From the NCBI GenBank assembly GCA_964647255.1, contig CAZYGI010000007.1, positions 1 to 64,000 on the forward strand: DNA of 64,000 nt. Direction: 5' to 3'. The stretch comes from CAWJEL01 sp964647255. GTDB taxonomy: Bacteria > Chloroflexota > Anaerolineae > CG2-30-64-16. Below the pieces are notes generated by a model. That model was given only the letters and a program-made list of their open reading frames with translations. It made no database searches and was not told where the DNA came from. Shown here piece by piece: positions 52,547-60,859 of the stretch (positions are counted from its first letter, which is position 1; each line of letters starts with the position of its first letter). Position numbers and translations under genes: made by a program.

Positions 52547-54115
52547 TTACTTCGCCGTCTCCACAGCGCGGGTCTCGCGCAAGACCGTGACCTTGATCTG
52601 CCCCGGATACTCAAGGCTGTCCTCGATCCTCTTAGCGATATCCTTTGCCAGCCGGATCGCGGCCAGATCATCAATGTCATCCGGCCGGACAATCACGCGC
52701 ACCTCGCGACCAGCCTGGATAGCGTACGTCTGCTGGACGCCGCCGAAGGAGTTGCCGATGTCTTCGAGCGCCTGGATGCGCTTGACATAGGTCTCCAAGG
52801 CTTCGCGTCGGGCGCCGGGCCGCGAGCCGGAAATCGCATCCGCGGTCGTGGCGATGGCCGCTTCCACCGTGAGCTGCTCCGTCTCATGGTGGTGCGAGGC
52901 GATGATGTTCACCACATCCGCCGGCACGCCATAACGTTTGGCGATGTCCGCGCCGACCTGCGCGTGTGCGCCTTCCACCTCGTGGCTCACGGCCTTGCCG
53001 ATGTCATGCAGCAGCGCGCCCATCTTGGCGGTCTGCACGTTGGCGCCGAGCTCGGCCGCCAGCATCGCTGCGATGTGGGTCGCCTCGACCGCATGCGAAA
53101 GCTGGTTTTGCCCATAGCTGGTGCGGTATTTCAGCCGGCCCAGCAGCTTGACGAGCTCGGGGTGCAGCATCTGCAAGCCGACCTCGATCACTGCCTGCTC
53201 GCCCGCCTCTTTGATGGACTTCTCCACCTCTTGCTGCGCCTTCTCGACTTCCTTCTCGATGCGCGCCGGATGGATCCGGCCATCCTGAACCAGGCGGCTG
53301 AGCGCGACCCGCGCGACCTCGCGCCGGACCGGATCGAAGCTGGAAATCAAGATCGCCTCGGGGGTATCGTCCACCACCAGATCCACCCCGGTCACCTGCT
53401 CGATGGAGCGGATATTCCGGCCCTGGCGACCGATGATGCGGCCCTTCATCTCGTCTGTGGGCAGCGGCACGCTGGAGACCGTCGTCTCGGACACGTGCTC
53501 GGATGCCACACGCTCCATCACGGCCGAGATCACCTTGCGGGCGCGCTCCTCGGCTTCCGACATGGCTTGCGCCTCGACCTCGCGAATCTTGCGCGCCATG
53601 TCTTGCCGCGTGGTCTGCTCTACTGCGGCCAACAGCTCCTGCCTGGCCTCCTCCTGGCTCATGCTGGCGATGCGCTCAAGCTCAGCGCGGCGATCTTCTT
53701 CCAGCTTGGTCAGGTCAACCTCACGCTTGTCGAGCTTGCTTTGGCGCTGGTCGAGCTTGCGATTCCGCTGCTCGGCCTGCTCCAGTTTGCTGTCCAAGGC
53801 CTCCTGCCGGCGCTGGAGGCGCTCTTCACCGCGCTCCATCTCACGACGCCGGCGCTGGATCTCGGCCTCCGACTCCTCAAGGATCTGGACTTTCTGCTCC
53901 TGCGCTGCCAGCGCAATCGTCTTGGCCTTGCTCTCGGCTTCGGCGACGATACGCTTTGACTCGGCCTCGGCGTTTTGGATGAACACCTCAGCGTCGCGGT
54001 GGCTTTGAAGCAGACGCGACTTCATCAGCAGATAGCCGATGACCGCGCCTGCCACCCCAGCGACTAGGAAGCTCAGCAAGTCCACGATGAACCGCAGACT
54101 TGGATTCCCGAACAT
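52547..54115 (-). CDS. rny: Ribonuclease Y
   Basis: Membrane-anchored endoribonuclease that starts mRNA decay, 522 residues. N-terminal anchor (LLSFLVAGVAGAVIGYLL), long coiled coil rich in Glu/Arg/Gln (about residues 35-190), KH domain (MKGRIIGRQGRNIRSIEQ), HD domain (ALLHDIGKAVSHEVEG, IIASHHHETE), C-terminal GREVRVIVRPDDIDD. ATG with GAGGAA. Follows recX by 75 bp on the same strand; the order recA-recX-rny occurs in several phyla. Confidence 0.97.
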   Translation of the reverse strand: MFGNPSLRFIVDLLSFLVAGVAGAVIGYLLMKSRLLQSHRDAEVFIQNAEAESKRIVAEAESKAKTIALAAQEQKVQILEESEAEIQRRRREMERGEERLQRRQEALDSKLEQAEQRNRKLDQRQSKLDKREVDLTKLEEDRRAELERIASMSQEEARQELLAAVEQTTRQDMARKIREVEAQAMSEAEERARKVISAVMERVASEHVSETTVSSVPLPTDEMKGRIIGRQGRNIRSIEQVTGVDLVVDDTPEAILISSFDPVRREVARVALSRLVQDGRIHPARIEKEVEKAQQEVEKSIKEAGEQAVIEVGLQMLHPELVKLLGRLKYRTSYGQNQLSHAVEATHIAAMLAAELGANVQTAKMGALLHDIGKAVSHEVEGAHAQVGADIAKRYGVPADVVNIIASHHHETEQLTVEAAIATTADAISGSRPGARREALETYVKRIQALEDIGNSFGGVQQTYAIQAGREVRVIVRPDDIDDLAAIRLAKDIAKRIEDSLEYPGQIKVTVLRETRAVETAK

Positions 54116-54190
54116 GTGATTCCTCGCTTTCGACAGTTATCGTTTAAGAATAAAGTATCACACGCCCCGCACATGATCAGCACGGCTGGG

Positions 54191-54832
54191 CTATGGATTG
54201 CTTTCCTGGATCTCGCGCAGCAGCCGCGCGACGATCTCATGCACGATCCCGTAATCAAACCCGCGGCGCAACAAGAAGTCTCCCAGCTTGCGCCGGAACG
54301 CGGGCGGATCCGCCAACGCGAGCGGCGCCAACCGCTGCGCACGCGGCCGAGCCGCCATGTAGGCATCCTCGGCCGGGTCGAGCGTCACGACTGCGGCGTC
54401 AATAGCCTCCCGCGCGACGCCGCGCTGTCGCAGTTCTGCGCCAAGCACATCGGCGCCTTTGGGCCGGAATTGGCGCCGATTTTCCACCCAATATCGGGCG
54501 AATTCGGCGTCATCCAGATAGCCCTGCGCCGTCAGCCGCGCCAGCGTTGCCTCGACAAGCTCGGCATCCAGGCCGGCCTTCAGCAGATGCCGGCGCACCT
54601 CCGCCTGGCTGCGCGGCCGGTACCCCAGGAAATGGACCGCGCGATCATACGCTTTTTGCCGTTCATCGTCGGCAACCAGGCCCGCGATCGCTGGATCGTC
54701 CAAGAACTGGCCGACGCGCAACCGGGCTGCCTCAAGCGCCGGCAGAGCAAAGGCATAGCGCCCGTCGAGATACACGTTCACCCGTTCGTCGGTGCGCTTT
54801 TGAAACACCAGTCGCGTGATTGTGCCGGACAT
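54191..54832 (-). CDS. recX: Regulatory protein RecX
   Basis: Modulator (usually inhibitor) of RecA filaments. 213 residues made of RecX helical repeats: VYLDGRYAFALPALEAARLRVGQ, FLGYRPRSQAEVRRHLLKAG, LTAQGYLDDAEFARYWVENR, LRQRGVAREAIDAAV and FLLRRGFDYGIVHEIV (each cited in part). The start MSGTITRLVF is preferred because a terminator lies just 20-30 bases upstream; no strong ribosome site is visible. Less recX than recA transcript is expected because of that terminator. Confidence 0.9.
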   Translation of the reverse strand: MSGTITRLVFQKRTDERVNVYLDGRYAFALPALEAARLRVGQFLDDPAIAGLVADDERQKAYDRAVHFLGYRPRSQAEVRRHLLKAGLDAELVEATLARLTAQGYLDDAEFARYWVENRRQFRPKGADVLGAELRQRGVAREAIDAAVVTLDPAEDAYMAARPRAQRLAPLALADPPAFRRKLGDFLLRRGFDYGIVHEIVARLLREIQESNP

Positions 54833-54850
54833 AGGGCAAGAACCAGGCTC

Positions 54851-54895
54851 AAAACAAAAAACCGTGGTCACGTCCCAAAGGACGTCACACCACGG
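54851..54895 (-). terminator. Terminator between recA and recX
   Basis: CCGTGG...CCACGG hairpin with internal ACGTCC/GGACGT pairing (54862-54895), followed on the minus strand by TTTTTTGTTTT (54851-54861). Confidence 0.88.
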
Positions 54896-55349
54896 CTCAC
54901 TTCCACCAGACGCGCTAAATCGGCGTGTTCTGCGCAAAAGCGTCAGCACGCGCCGATCTCAGACACGGAGAGCACCGGCTTGGCCGGGAATACTATTGGA
55001 TACGATCGCACGCCTCAAGCTTCAGCCGTGCGATCCGTCTCACAGGTGCATGCGCTGCGCGCAGTTTGATTCAGGCGCAGCCCATGGCGCGGACACGATT
55101 GTCATTTGACCGTTCTTCATCGGCGTCGTTGCCGCGGGAATCCGGAATCCCGCGGCTTGGACGCTCCACATGCGGCACCTGTCTTCTTGTCGTAACCTTT
55201 AGGTAACCGGGCAGTCGGTGTGCACAAGCCTCTCCCGCGAGCCTGCGGCGCGACGCCGCGCGACGATTTAGTTCATCAGAAAAAGTGAGCAGCGGCCATG
55301 CGCTGACCTGACCGACCCAAGAGCCGGTGAGGCCACCGCACCGTTATTG
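54896..55349 (-). other. Gene-free, hairpin-rich region between recA and recX
   Basis: About 450 bases with no convincing gene on either strand. It contains several inverted repeats (for example GATCGCACG/CGTGCGATC at about 55003-55034, and CCGCGGGA/TCCCGCGG at about 55131-55154) and ends in the terminator at 54851-54895. It could be a structured non-coding RNA or a long recA 3' UTR. I found no tmRNA, RNase P, SRP or 6S RNA signature. Confidence 0.4.
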
Positions 55350-56396
55350 TCAATCAGCGTCGTCCGCCATTTCCTCCGGCGACGCCACCATCACCCCTTG
55401 GCCTGGCGCCAGGGCTGACTTCTCGCGAATCGTTGCTTCGATCTGGCCGGCAATCGCCGGTGAGTTTTCCAGGAACTCCTTGGCGTTTTCCCGGCCTTGA
55501 CCCAGGCGCGTGTCGGCAAAATTATAGAACGCGCCGCGCTTTTCGATCACATTCATTTGGACGCCAAGGTCAAGCAGGTCACCCGACTTGCTGATGCCCT
55601 TGTTGTACATGATGTCGAACTCGGCCTGTCGGAAGGGCGGCGCGACCTTGTTCTTCTTGACCGTGGCACGCACCCGGCTGCCGACGGTCTGGCCGCCCGC
55701 CTTGATGCTCTCCAACCGCCGCACGTCCAGGCGAACGCTGGCGTAGAACTTCAACGCCATGCCGCCCGTCGTGGTCTCGGGGTTGCCGAACATCACGCCG
55801 ATCTTCTGCCGAAGCTGGTTGGTGAAAATCAGTGCGGTGTTGCTGGTGTTGATAACGCCCACCAGTTTGCGGAGCGCCTGGGACATCAACCGGGCCTGCA
55901 AACCCATGTGGCTGTCCCCCATCTCGCCCTCGATCTCGGCCCGCGGCACCAACGCCGCCACGGAATCAATGACCACCACGTCCACCGCGCCCGAACGGAT
56001 AAGCGCCTCGGCGATCTCCAACGCCTGTTCCCCGGTATCCGGCTGAGAAATGTAGAGATCGTCAACATTCACGCCGCAACGCGCGGCGTACGCCGGGTCC
56101 AGGGCATGCTCAACATCAATAAAAGCCGCGATGCCGCCCGCCTTTTGCGCCTCCGCAATGATGTGTTGGCAGATCGTGGTCTTGCCCGACGCTTCCGGGC
56201 CATAAATCTCGGTGATGCGACCGCGTGGAACGCCACCGATGCCCAATGCGAGGTCCAACGAAAGCGAGCCGGTCGGAACCGCTCCAACCTTCAATCGCCC
56301 AGCCTCGCCCAATTTCATCACAGTGCCCTCGCCAAATCGCTTCTTCAGCGTGGCCAGGGTCGTATCCAACGCCTTCTGCTTGCCGACTTCCGCCAT
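55350..56396 (-). CDS. recA: Recombinase RecA
   Basis: DNA strand-exchange protein and LexA co-protease, 348 residues. Walker A GPEASGKTT (from residue 66), FIDVEHALDPAYAARCGV, VVIDSVAALVPRAEIEGEMGDSHMGLQARL (cited in parts SVAALVPRAEIEGEMGD), INQLRQ-type segment FTNQLRQKIGVMFGNPETTTGG and the C-terminal acidic end. A LexA-type operator and a promoter lie upstream. The normal C-terminal acidic tail is present (MADDAD). Confidence 0.98.
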   Translation of the reverse strand: MAEVGKQKALDTTLATLKKRFGEGTVMKLGEAGRLKVGAVPTGSLSLDLALGIGGVPRGRITEIYGPEASGKTTICQHIIAEAQKAGGIAAFIDVEHALDPAYAARCGVNVDDLYISQPDTGEQALEIAEALIRSGAVDVVVIDSVAALVPRAEIEGEMGDSHMGLQARLMSQALRKLVGVINTSNTALIFTNQLRQKIGVMFGNPETTTGGMALKFYASVRLDVRRLESIKAGGQTVGSRVRATVKKNKVAPPFRQAEFDIMYNKGISKSGDLLDLGVQMNVIEKRGAFYNFADTRLGQGRENAKEFLENSPAIAGQIEATIREKSALAPGQGVMVASPEEMADDAD

Positions 56397-56458
56397 TTTT
56401 CGCTCCCTTGTTTCTGTGCAATTGAATCTGTGTGATGTGCGTCCTCAACTCGACGGGG

Positions 56459-56487
56459 AGTGTACAACAAAAGACACGAAAAATCAA
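56459..56487 (-). promoter_or_regulatory. Promoter of recA
   Basis: Minus-strand -35 TTGATT (56482-56487), 17-bp spacer, -10 TACACT (56459-56464). Confidence 0.6.
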
Positions 56488-56501
56488 ATCACAACACAAG
56501 A

Positions 56502-56513
56502 GAACATGTGTTC
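56502..56513. promoter_or_regulatory. LexA (SOS) box upstream of recA
   Basis: GAACATGTGTTC, a perfect GAAC-N4-GTTC palindrome as in Gram-positive SOS boxes, 14 bp upstream of the recA -35 box. Confidence 0.78.
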
Positions 56514-56564
56514 GATCTATTGTTAAGACACGGCGCGGGCGCGATTCAGGCTGCGCCGACACGC

Positions 56565-57092
56565 TCACGCGGCCGCGTCGCGGGCGGCTGTCAACGCTGC
56601 TTGATAGGCCCCATATGTCTCCCGCCCGAAGCAGACAAAAATGACTTGTTCGAGCGTCGTATCCGCGGTGAGGAAGCGCACCACCTCCGCCACGGCGATC
56701 CGCGTCGCTCGCTCCAGCGGGAAACCGTAGGCGCCGGTGCTGATGGCCGGAAAGGCGACGCGGCGAATGCCCCGCTGAACCGCGAGCGCCAGGCTGTTGC
56801 GATAGCAGGCGACCAGCAGCGCATCTTCGCCGTGATCGCCATCCCGCCAGATCGGCCCGACGGTGTGAATGACCCATTGCGCCGGCAGCCGGTACCCGTG
56901 CGTGATCTTCGCCTGGCCGGTGGGGCAGCCTCCCAGCGTGCGGCATTCGGCCAGCAGCCCCGGCCCGGCCGCCCGATGGATCGCGCCATCCACGCCGCCG
57001 CCGCCGAGCAGCGAGTTGTTGGCTGCGTTGACGATCGCATCCACGGCCAAACGGGTGATGTCGCCTTCGACGATGGAGATGCGGTTTAACAT
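56565..57092 (-). CDS. Macrodomain protein (ADP-ribose-binding/deacetylase, YmdB-like)
   Basis: 175 residues. Motifs: VEGDITRLAVDAIVNAANNSLLGGGGVDGAIHRAAGP (cited in parts GDITRLAVDAIVNAAN and GGGGVDGAIHRAAG), and AFPAISTGAYGFP. This matches the MacroD/YmdB class, which hydrolyses ADP-ribosylation marks or O-acetyl-ADP-ribose. The start MLNRISIVEG has CGGAG. It follows the DUF2723 gene by 81 bp on the same strand and precedes recA's regulatory region. Confidence 0.92.
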   Translation of the reverse strand: MLNRISIVEGDITRLAVDAIVNAANNSLLGGGGVDGAIHRAAGPGLLAECRTLGGCPTGQAKITHGYRLPAQWVIHTVGPIWRDGDHGEDALLVACYRNSLALAVQRGIRRVAFPAISTGAYGFPLERATRIAVAEVVRFLTADTTLEQVIFVCFGRETYGAYQAALTAARDAAA

Positions 57093-57173
57093 GGTATGAT
57101 CTCCGATCCGGAACAAATAACCCGCACTGAGCACGCGGTGAACTGCGGCGCGCCGGAGCCAGCCGGACGCCCG

Positions 57174-59279
57174 CTATTGCTGGCTCTTCAACCTGTTCAG
57201 CAGCGCCGTTGCGGCCACGTGTGCGGGGTCAATCGCCAGCGCCAGACGCCAATCCGTCCCTGCACCGGCCAGATTGCCCAGGTTCGCCTGCAGCAGCCCG
57301 TGTAGCGTCGCCATGTCGGCGCGGGTCGCCTGGATCTTGCGCTCCGGCGCGGTAGGTTGCGCTCGGTCGAACGCAGTGATCTGCCAGGCCAACGCTGAGG
57401 CCGCGGGAACCTGCGTGCCGACCGGGAGCGCGCGAAAACTGAGGCCCACCGGCAGCCATTGCCACTGCGCTCCGGCCTCTGGTTCCATGTCCGGCTGGCC
57501 GCTCAAGGTGGCGTCGCGCAGCGCCGCGGCCCCGCGGTTCGGGCCGATGTGCACCGGCCGGCCGGCGGCTGCCGCCCGACTCATGAACGCGTCCAGCAGC
57601 GCGACATAGGCGGCCTGCAACTGGCTGATGCGCGGGTCGCCGTCGGGGATTTCGCCGCGCTCCCAAGCGTCGCGCAGCAATCGGTATGCCGCTTCCTCCG
57701 CTGCCACCGAGGCCATCAGCTCCGGGTCGCTCTTGTGCAACAGTCCGAAATACCAGTCGCGGCGCAGCAACTCGGTGTCAATGGCCGTCACGTCCGGCCG
57801 GAGCCCTTCGACCTTCTGAAGATAGAGCGCGGGGGCGTAGAACTGCCAGTCTCGAGTCAACAGCACGCCGCCTGGTCCGATCTCAGCGAGCGTGTCCCGC
57901 GCATAGTCTTCCGGGATCGTGTCTGCGTGGCGGTCGCACGCCCGCCAGTTCGACGCCAGCGCCGCAATCAAGGTGACCACGAGGACAGCCACGATCGGCC
58001 AACCTGCGGTAAAACCGCGTTCACCGGCGGTCATTCGCGTCCGATTTGGTCTTTCAGTTCGCCGCCTGAAAAAGCGGCTCAACGAGTCCGCTATCGTTGC
58101 CGCGCCCCATGCGACCCACACCGATCCCGCCAGGAACGCGGGCAGATAGTACGCGTCACCGTCATCCTCGATCACATAAGCCCAGGCGTAGAAGGTGACA
58201 AAGACGATCACCAACCCCAACGTCCAGAACAGGCGCGGCTGCGACCGAGCCATGCGCCACGCGCCCACGCCGAGCAGCAACAGCCCAATCGGCGTGAATT
58301 GCGTCCACCACAGCTTCGCCGCGAAGATGACCTGCGGCCCCACCGGCGAGGAGAGCAGGCTGACGCGATACTGCTTGGCGGTCACCTGCCACCAGAACCG
58401 CTGCCAGGTGTCGGGTTGGCCCCAGTTCAACAGCGGATCGGCCGCGGCGCGCGCGGGCAAATAGAGATAAATGGCGAGCCCCGCAGCCAGCGCGAATGCC
58501 GACGCCAGCGCTGTCCGGCTGATCCAAAACCGCCAGCCGTGACGCGCGGTGAGCCAGAACGCGATGGCGGGCGCCAGTAGGGCGACAGAGGTCAAGTGAT
58601 TGCCCAGACCGAGGCCGAAGAGGAACGCGGCAAGGATGAGCCGGGGGGCGCGGGGCGCGGGGCGCGTAGAGCGAGAGGGCGCTTCTCCGCCGTCTGCCGC
58701 CGATTTCAGCCCCTCGGCCCCTCCGCCCCTCCGCCCCTCCGCCCCTCCGCTCGTCTGCTTCCCCATGCCTCCGCTCAAGAGCACCAGCAACAGGATCGCC
58801 GCGGTCAAGAGAAGGTTGAGCGTATAGACCTCGGAGAGGGTGGCCCAGCCCCAGACGGTCCGGCCCAGGCCAAACGACAACGCGGCCGCCGCAGCAGCCA
58901 GAAGCGACCGCCAGGGGCGGGTCGTCTCGTCGGTCCTGTGCAGCGTGCGCCGCGCCAGCGCGTAAACCAAGCCGGCCGCCGCCGCCGCACAGAACGCCGA
59001 CAGGAAGTTCAGCCGCCAGGCCACACGGCCAATGGGCAGGAGGTGGGTCCACAACCAACCGAGCGCGACATAGAGCGGGAATCCAGGCGCATGCGCCACG
59101 CCGCCGGTCCACGCGGCCAGGATCAGCTCGCCGCTGTCGGTGGGAGGCACGCCGGGCATCACGGTCACGCCATATACGACCAGGAGACCGGCAATGATAC
59201 CAGCGCCAACGCCGATCCTCACCCGCCGGGCGTCCTGGCTTGCTTTGCCGAACACGGCCGATTTCTCCGCTGACGTCAT
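57174..59279 (-). CDS. DUF2723 (TMEM260-like) membrane protein
   Basis: 701 residues. The N-terminal membrane part has about 11 hydrophobic segments and the family motif TDSGELILAAWTGGVAHAPGFPLYVALGWLW (parts DSGELILAA and AHAPGFPLY). The family resembles dolichol-phosphate-mannose-dependent O-mannosyltransferases (GT-C fold). The C-terminal 250 residues form a soluble domain. A loop after AILLLVLLSG (residues about 178-215, GGAEGRRGGGAEGLKS in part) is encoded by five CCCCTCCG-type octamers (58710-58749) and a GC-rich repeat. The start MTSAEKSAVF has GGAGGTGA. Confidence 0.82.
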   Translation of the reverse strand: MTSAEKSAVFGKASQDARRVRIGVGAGIIAGLLVVYGVTVMPGVPPTDSGELILAAWTGGVAHAPGFPLYVALGWLWTHLLPIGRVAWRLNFLSAFCAAAAAGLVYALARRTLHRTDETTRPWRSLLAAAAAALSFGLGRTVWGWATLSEVYTLNLLLTAAILLLVLLSGGMGKQTSGGAEGRRGGGAEGLKSAADGGEAPSRSTRPAPRAPRLILAAFLFGLGLGNHLTSVALLAPAIAFWLTARHGWRFWISRTALASAFALAAGLAIYLYLPARAAADPLLNWGQPDTWQRFWWQVTAKQYRVSLLSSPVGPQVIFAAKLWWTQFTPIGLLLLGVGAWRMARSQPRLFWTLGLVIVFVTFYAWAYVIEDDGDAYYLPAFLAGSVWVAWGAATIADSLSRFFRRRTERPNRTRMTAGERGFTAGWPIVAVLVVTLIAALASNWRACDRHADTIPEDYARDTLAEIGPGGVLLTRDWQFYAPALYLQKVEGLRPDVTAIDTELLRRDWYFGLLHKSDPELMASVAAEEAAYRLLRDAWERGEIPDGDPRISQLQAAYVALLDAFMSRAAAAGRPVHIGPNRGAAALRDATLSGQPDMEPEAGAQWQWLPVGLSFRALPVGTQVPAASALAWQITAFDRAQPTAPERKIQATRADMATLHGLLQANLGNLAGAGTDWRLALAIDPAHVAATALLNRLKSQQ
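58710..58749. repeat. Octamer tandem array inside the DUF2723 gene
   Basis: CCCCTCGG followed by four CCCCTCCG units, in frame within the coding sequence and encoding a Gly/Glu/Arg-rich loop. Confidence 0.85.
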
Positions 59280-59301
59280 ATGGGCTGTCACCTCCCGCGG
59301 G

Positions 59302-59330
59302 ACTATACCACAGCCAGGGATGACGCACAA
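59302..59330 (-). promoter_or_regulatory. Promoter of the DUF2723 gene
   Basis: Minus-strand -35 TTGTGC (59325-59330), 17-bp spacer, extended -10 TGGTATAGT (TATAGT at 59302-59307). Confidence 0.55.
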
Positions 59331-59374
59331 CCGCGACGTTTGGGCCAGGAATTCTCAATATCGGATTTGCTGGT

Positions 59375-59403
59375 TTGGGGCTTTTGCCGCCGGACGGTAT
59401 ACT
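59375..59403 (+). promoter_or_regulatory. Promoter of the solute-binding lipoprotein gene
   Basis: -35 TTGGGG (59375-59380), 17-bp spacer, -10 TATACT (59398-59403). Confidence 0.55.
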
Positions 59404-59445
59404 CTCGGGGAGCATGGGGCGCGAAGCGGAGAGCGGGGATCAGCT

Positions 59446-60834
59446 ATGAATCTGACTGACTTGAAACGTATCCGGTTGATATGGGCCGCGCGGCTGTCGG
59501 TGGGGCTGCTCACTGCGGGCGGGTTGATGCTGTGCGCCATCCTGCTGCTGGCCGCAGGATGCACCGCGCCCGCCCCGATAACCGAAGAAGGGCCGGCGCC
59601 GTTCGGCATCGTCTTGTCGCCTGCCACCGCAACGCCGAATGCACCGAACGCATCGGTGACCGTCACTGCAAACTCACCCTTGGCGCTGGTCTGGTGGGGC
59701 CCTGAATTCATTAGCCCGGACGCAAAACAACCGGCCGGCCCGCTGATGGCGGAGCAACTGGCGGAGTTCAGCCGGGCCAGCGACGGCAAGATCAGCGTCA
59801 CACTGGCGCCCAAGGCGCGTTACGGCAAGGGCGGCCTGCTCGATTTTCTGCGCACTGCCGCGCCCGTCGCGCCGGCCATCCTGCCCGACCTCATCGCGCT
59901 TGACGTGTCCGAGCTGGAGGCGGCGACCGCGACCGGACTGCTGCAGCCGCTGGACGAGCTGCTGGACGACAACGTGATAAACGGGCTGTATCCGTTCGCC
60001 GTCTCGGCCGGGAGATTCGGAGAGCATGTCTTGGCCGTGCAGTACGTTGCCGATCTCGACCACCTCGTCTATCGGCGGGATCTCGTCAAGATGCCACCCG
60101 CGACCTGGCAGGAACTGCTGGCCGAGCACACCCGGTATCTGCTGCCCCTGAGCAGCCAACAGTCCAGCGCGTCCGGCCAACCGGCCCACAACTTACCCGA
60201 TGTCCTGCTGAGTCAGTATCTGTCGGCCGGCGCGACATATGATTTGACGACACGGAAACTCAGCCTGGCCAGCGATCCGCTGCAACGTCTTTTCACATTC
60301 TATCAAACCGCGATCAAGAGCGGCGTCTTCCCGGAAGATGCCGCGCAAGTTCTAAACGCCGACCGCGTATGGAGCGACTATAGCCACGGCAGCGCGCCGC
60401 TGGCGGACGTCGGCGCCCGGCGATATCTGGCGGAGGGCGGCAATCTGAAGGGCACTTCGTATGCCGCCGCGCCGGGGCAAAACGGACCGCTCAAACCCGT
60501 GGCGAGCGGCTGGGCCCTGGCGATCACCACCACTGACCCGGCCCGCCAGCGCGCAGCCGCGTCTTTGATCGCCTGGCTGCTGGCGCCGGAACGCCAGGGG
60601 GCCTGGACCGCAAAGGCCGGCTGGCTCCCGACCGCACCCGTCGCCATCGAACAGTGGGATCAGTCCGAATACATCCAGTTTCTCGCCACCCAGCTTGCCG
60701 ACGCCGTGAGCCTGCCCATCGGGCCGGACTCCGCCCTCGCCGCCACACAGCTCAAGCAGGGCTGGGAATCGGTCATCAAAGGCGAGAGCAGCCCGGCGGC
60801 CGCGACCGAGGCGATCCTGAATCCGCCCAAGTGA
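59446..60834 (+). CDS. Extracellular solute-binding lipoprotein (ABC type, sugar family)
   Basis: 462 residues: lipoprotein signal peptide with LLLAAGC, short linker, then a family-1 solute-binding fold (LALVWWGPEFISPDAKQPAG in part; LPDLIALDVSELEAA; VQYVADLDHLVYRRDLV; ASGWALAITTTDPARQRAAASLIAWLL in parts; GAWTAKAGWLPT). Likely binds a sugar or other small solute outside the membrane. No permease or ATPase is next to it, so its transporter is elsewhere or it has another role. ATG at 59446 with GGGGAT upstream and a promoter at 59375-59403. Confidence 0.84.
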   Translation: MNLTDLKRIRLIWAARLSVGLLTAGGLMLCAILLLAAGCTAPAPITEEGPAPFGIVLSPATATPNAPNASVTVTANSPLALVWWGPEFISPDAKQPAGPLMAEQLAEFSRASDGKISVTLAPKARYGKGGLLDFLRTAAPVAPAILPDLIALDVSELEAATATGLLQPLDELLDDNVINGLYPFAVSAGRFGEHVLAVQYVADLDHLVYRRDLVKMPPATWQELLAEHTRYLLPLSSQQSSASGQPAHNLPDVLLSQYLSAGATYDLTTRKLSLASDPLQRLFTFYQTAIKSGVFPEDAAQVLNADRVWSDYSHGSAPLADVGARRYLAEGGNLKGTSYAAAPGQNGPLKPVASGWALAITTTDPARQRAAASLIAWLLAPERQGAWTAKAGWLPTAPVAIEQWDQSEYIQFLATQLADAVSLPIGPDSALAATQLKQGWESVIKGESSPAAATEAILNPPK

Positions 60835-60859
60835 AGTCCGGCAGGAAGAAGTCAACCGG

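Noticed and set aside
54896..55349. tmRNA, RNase P RNA, SRP RNA or 6S RNA
   Set aside because: No tRNA-like ends, no GAGGAAAGTCC-type RNase P core and no SRP GGAA-loop motif were found on either strand; kept only as a structured gap.
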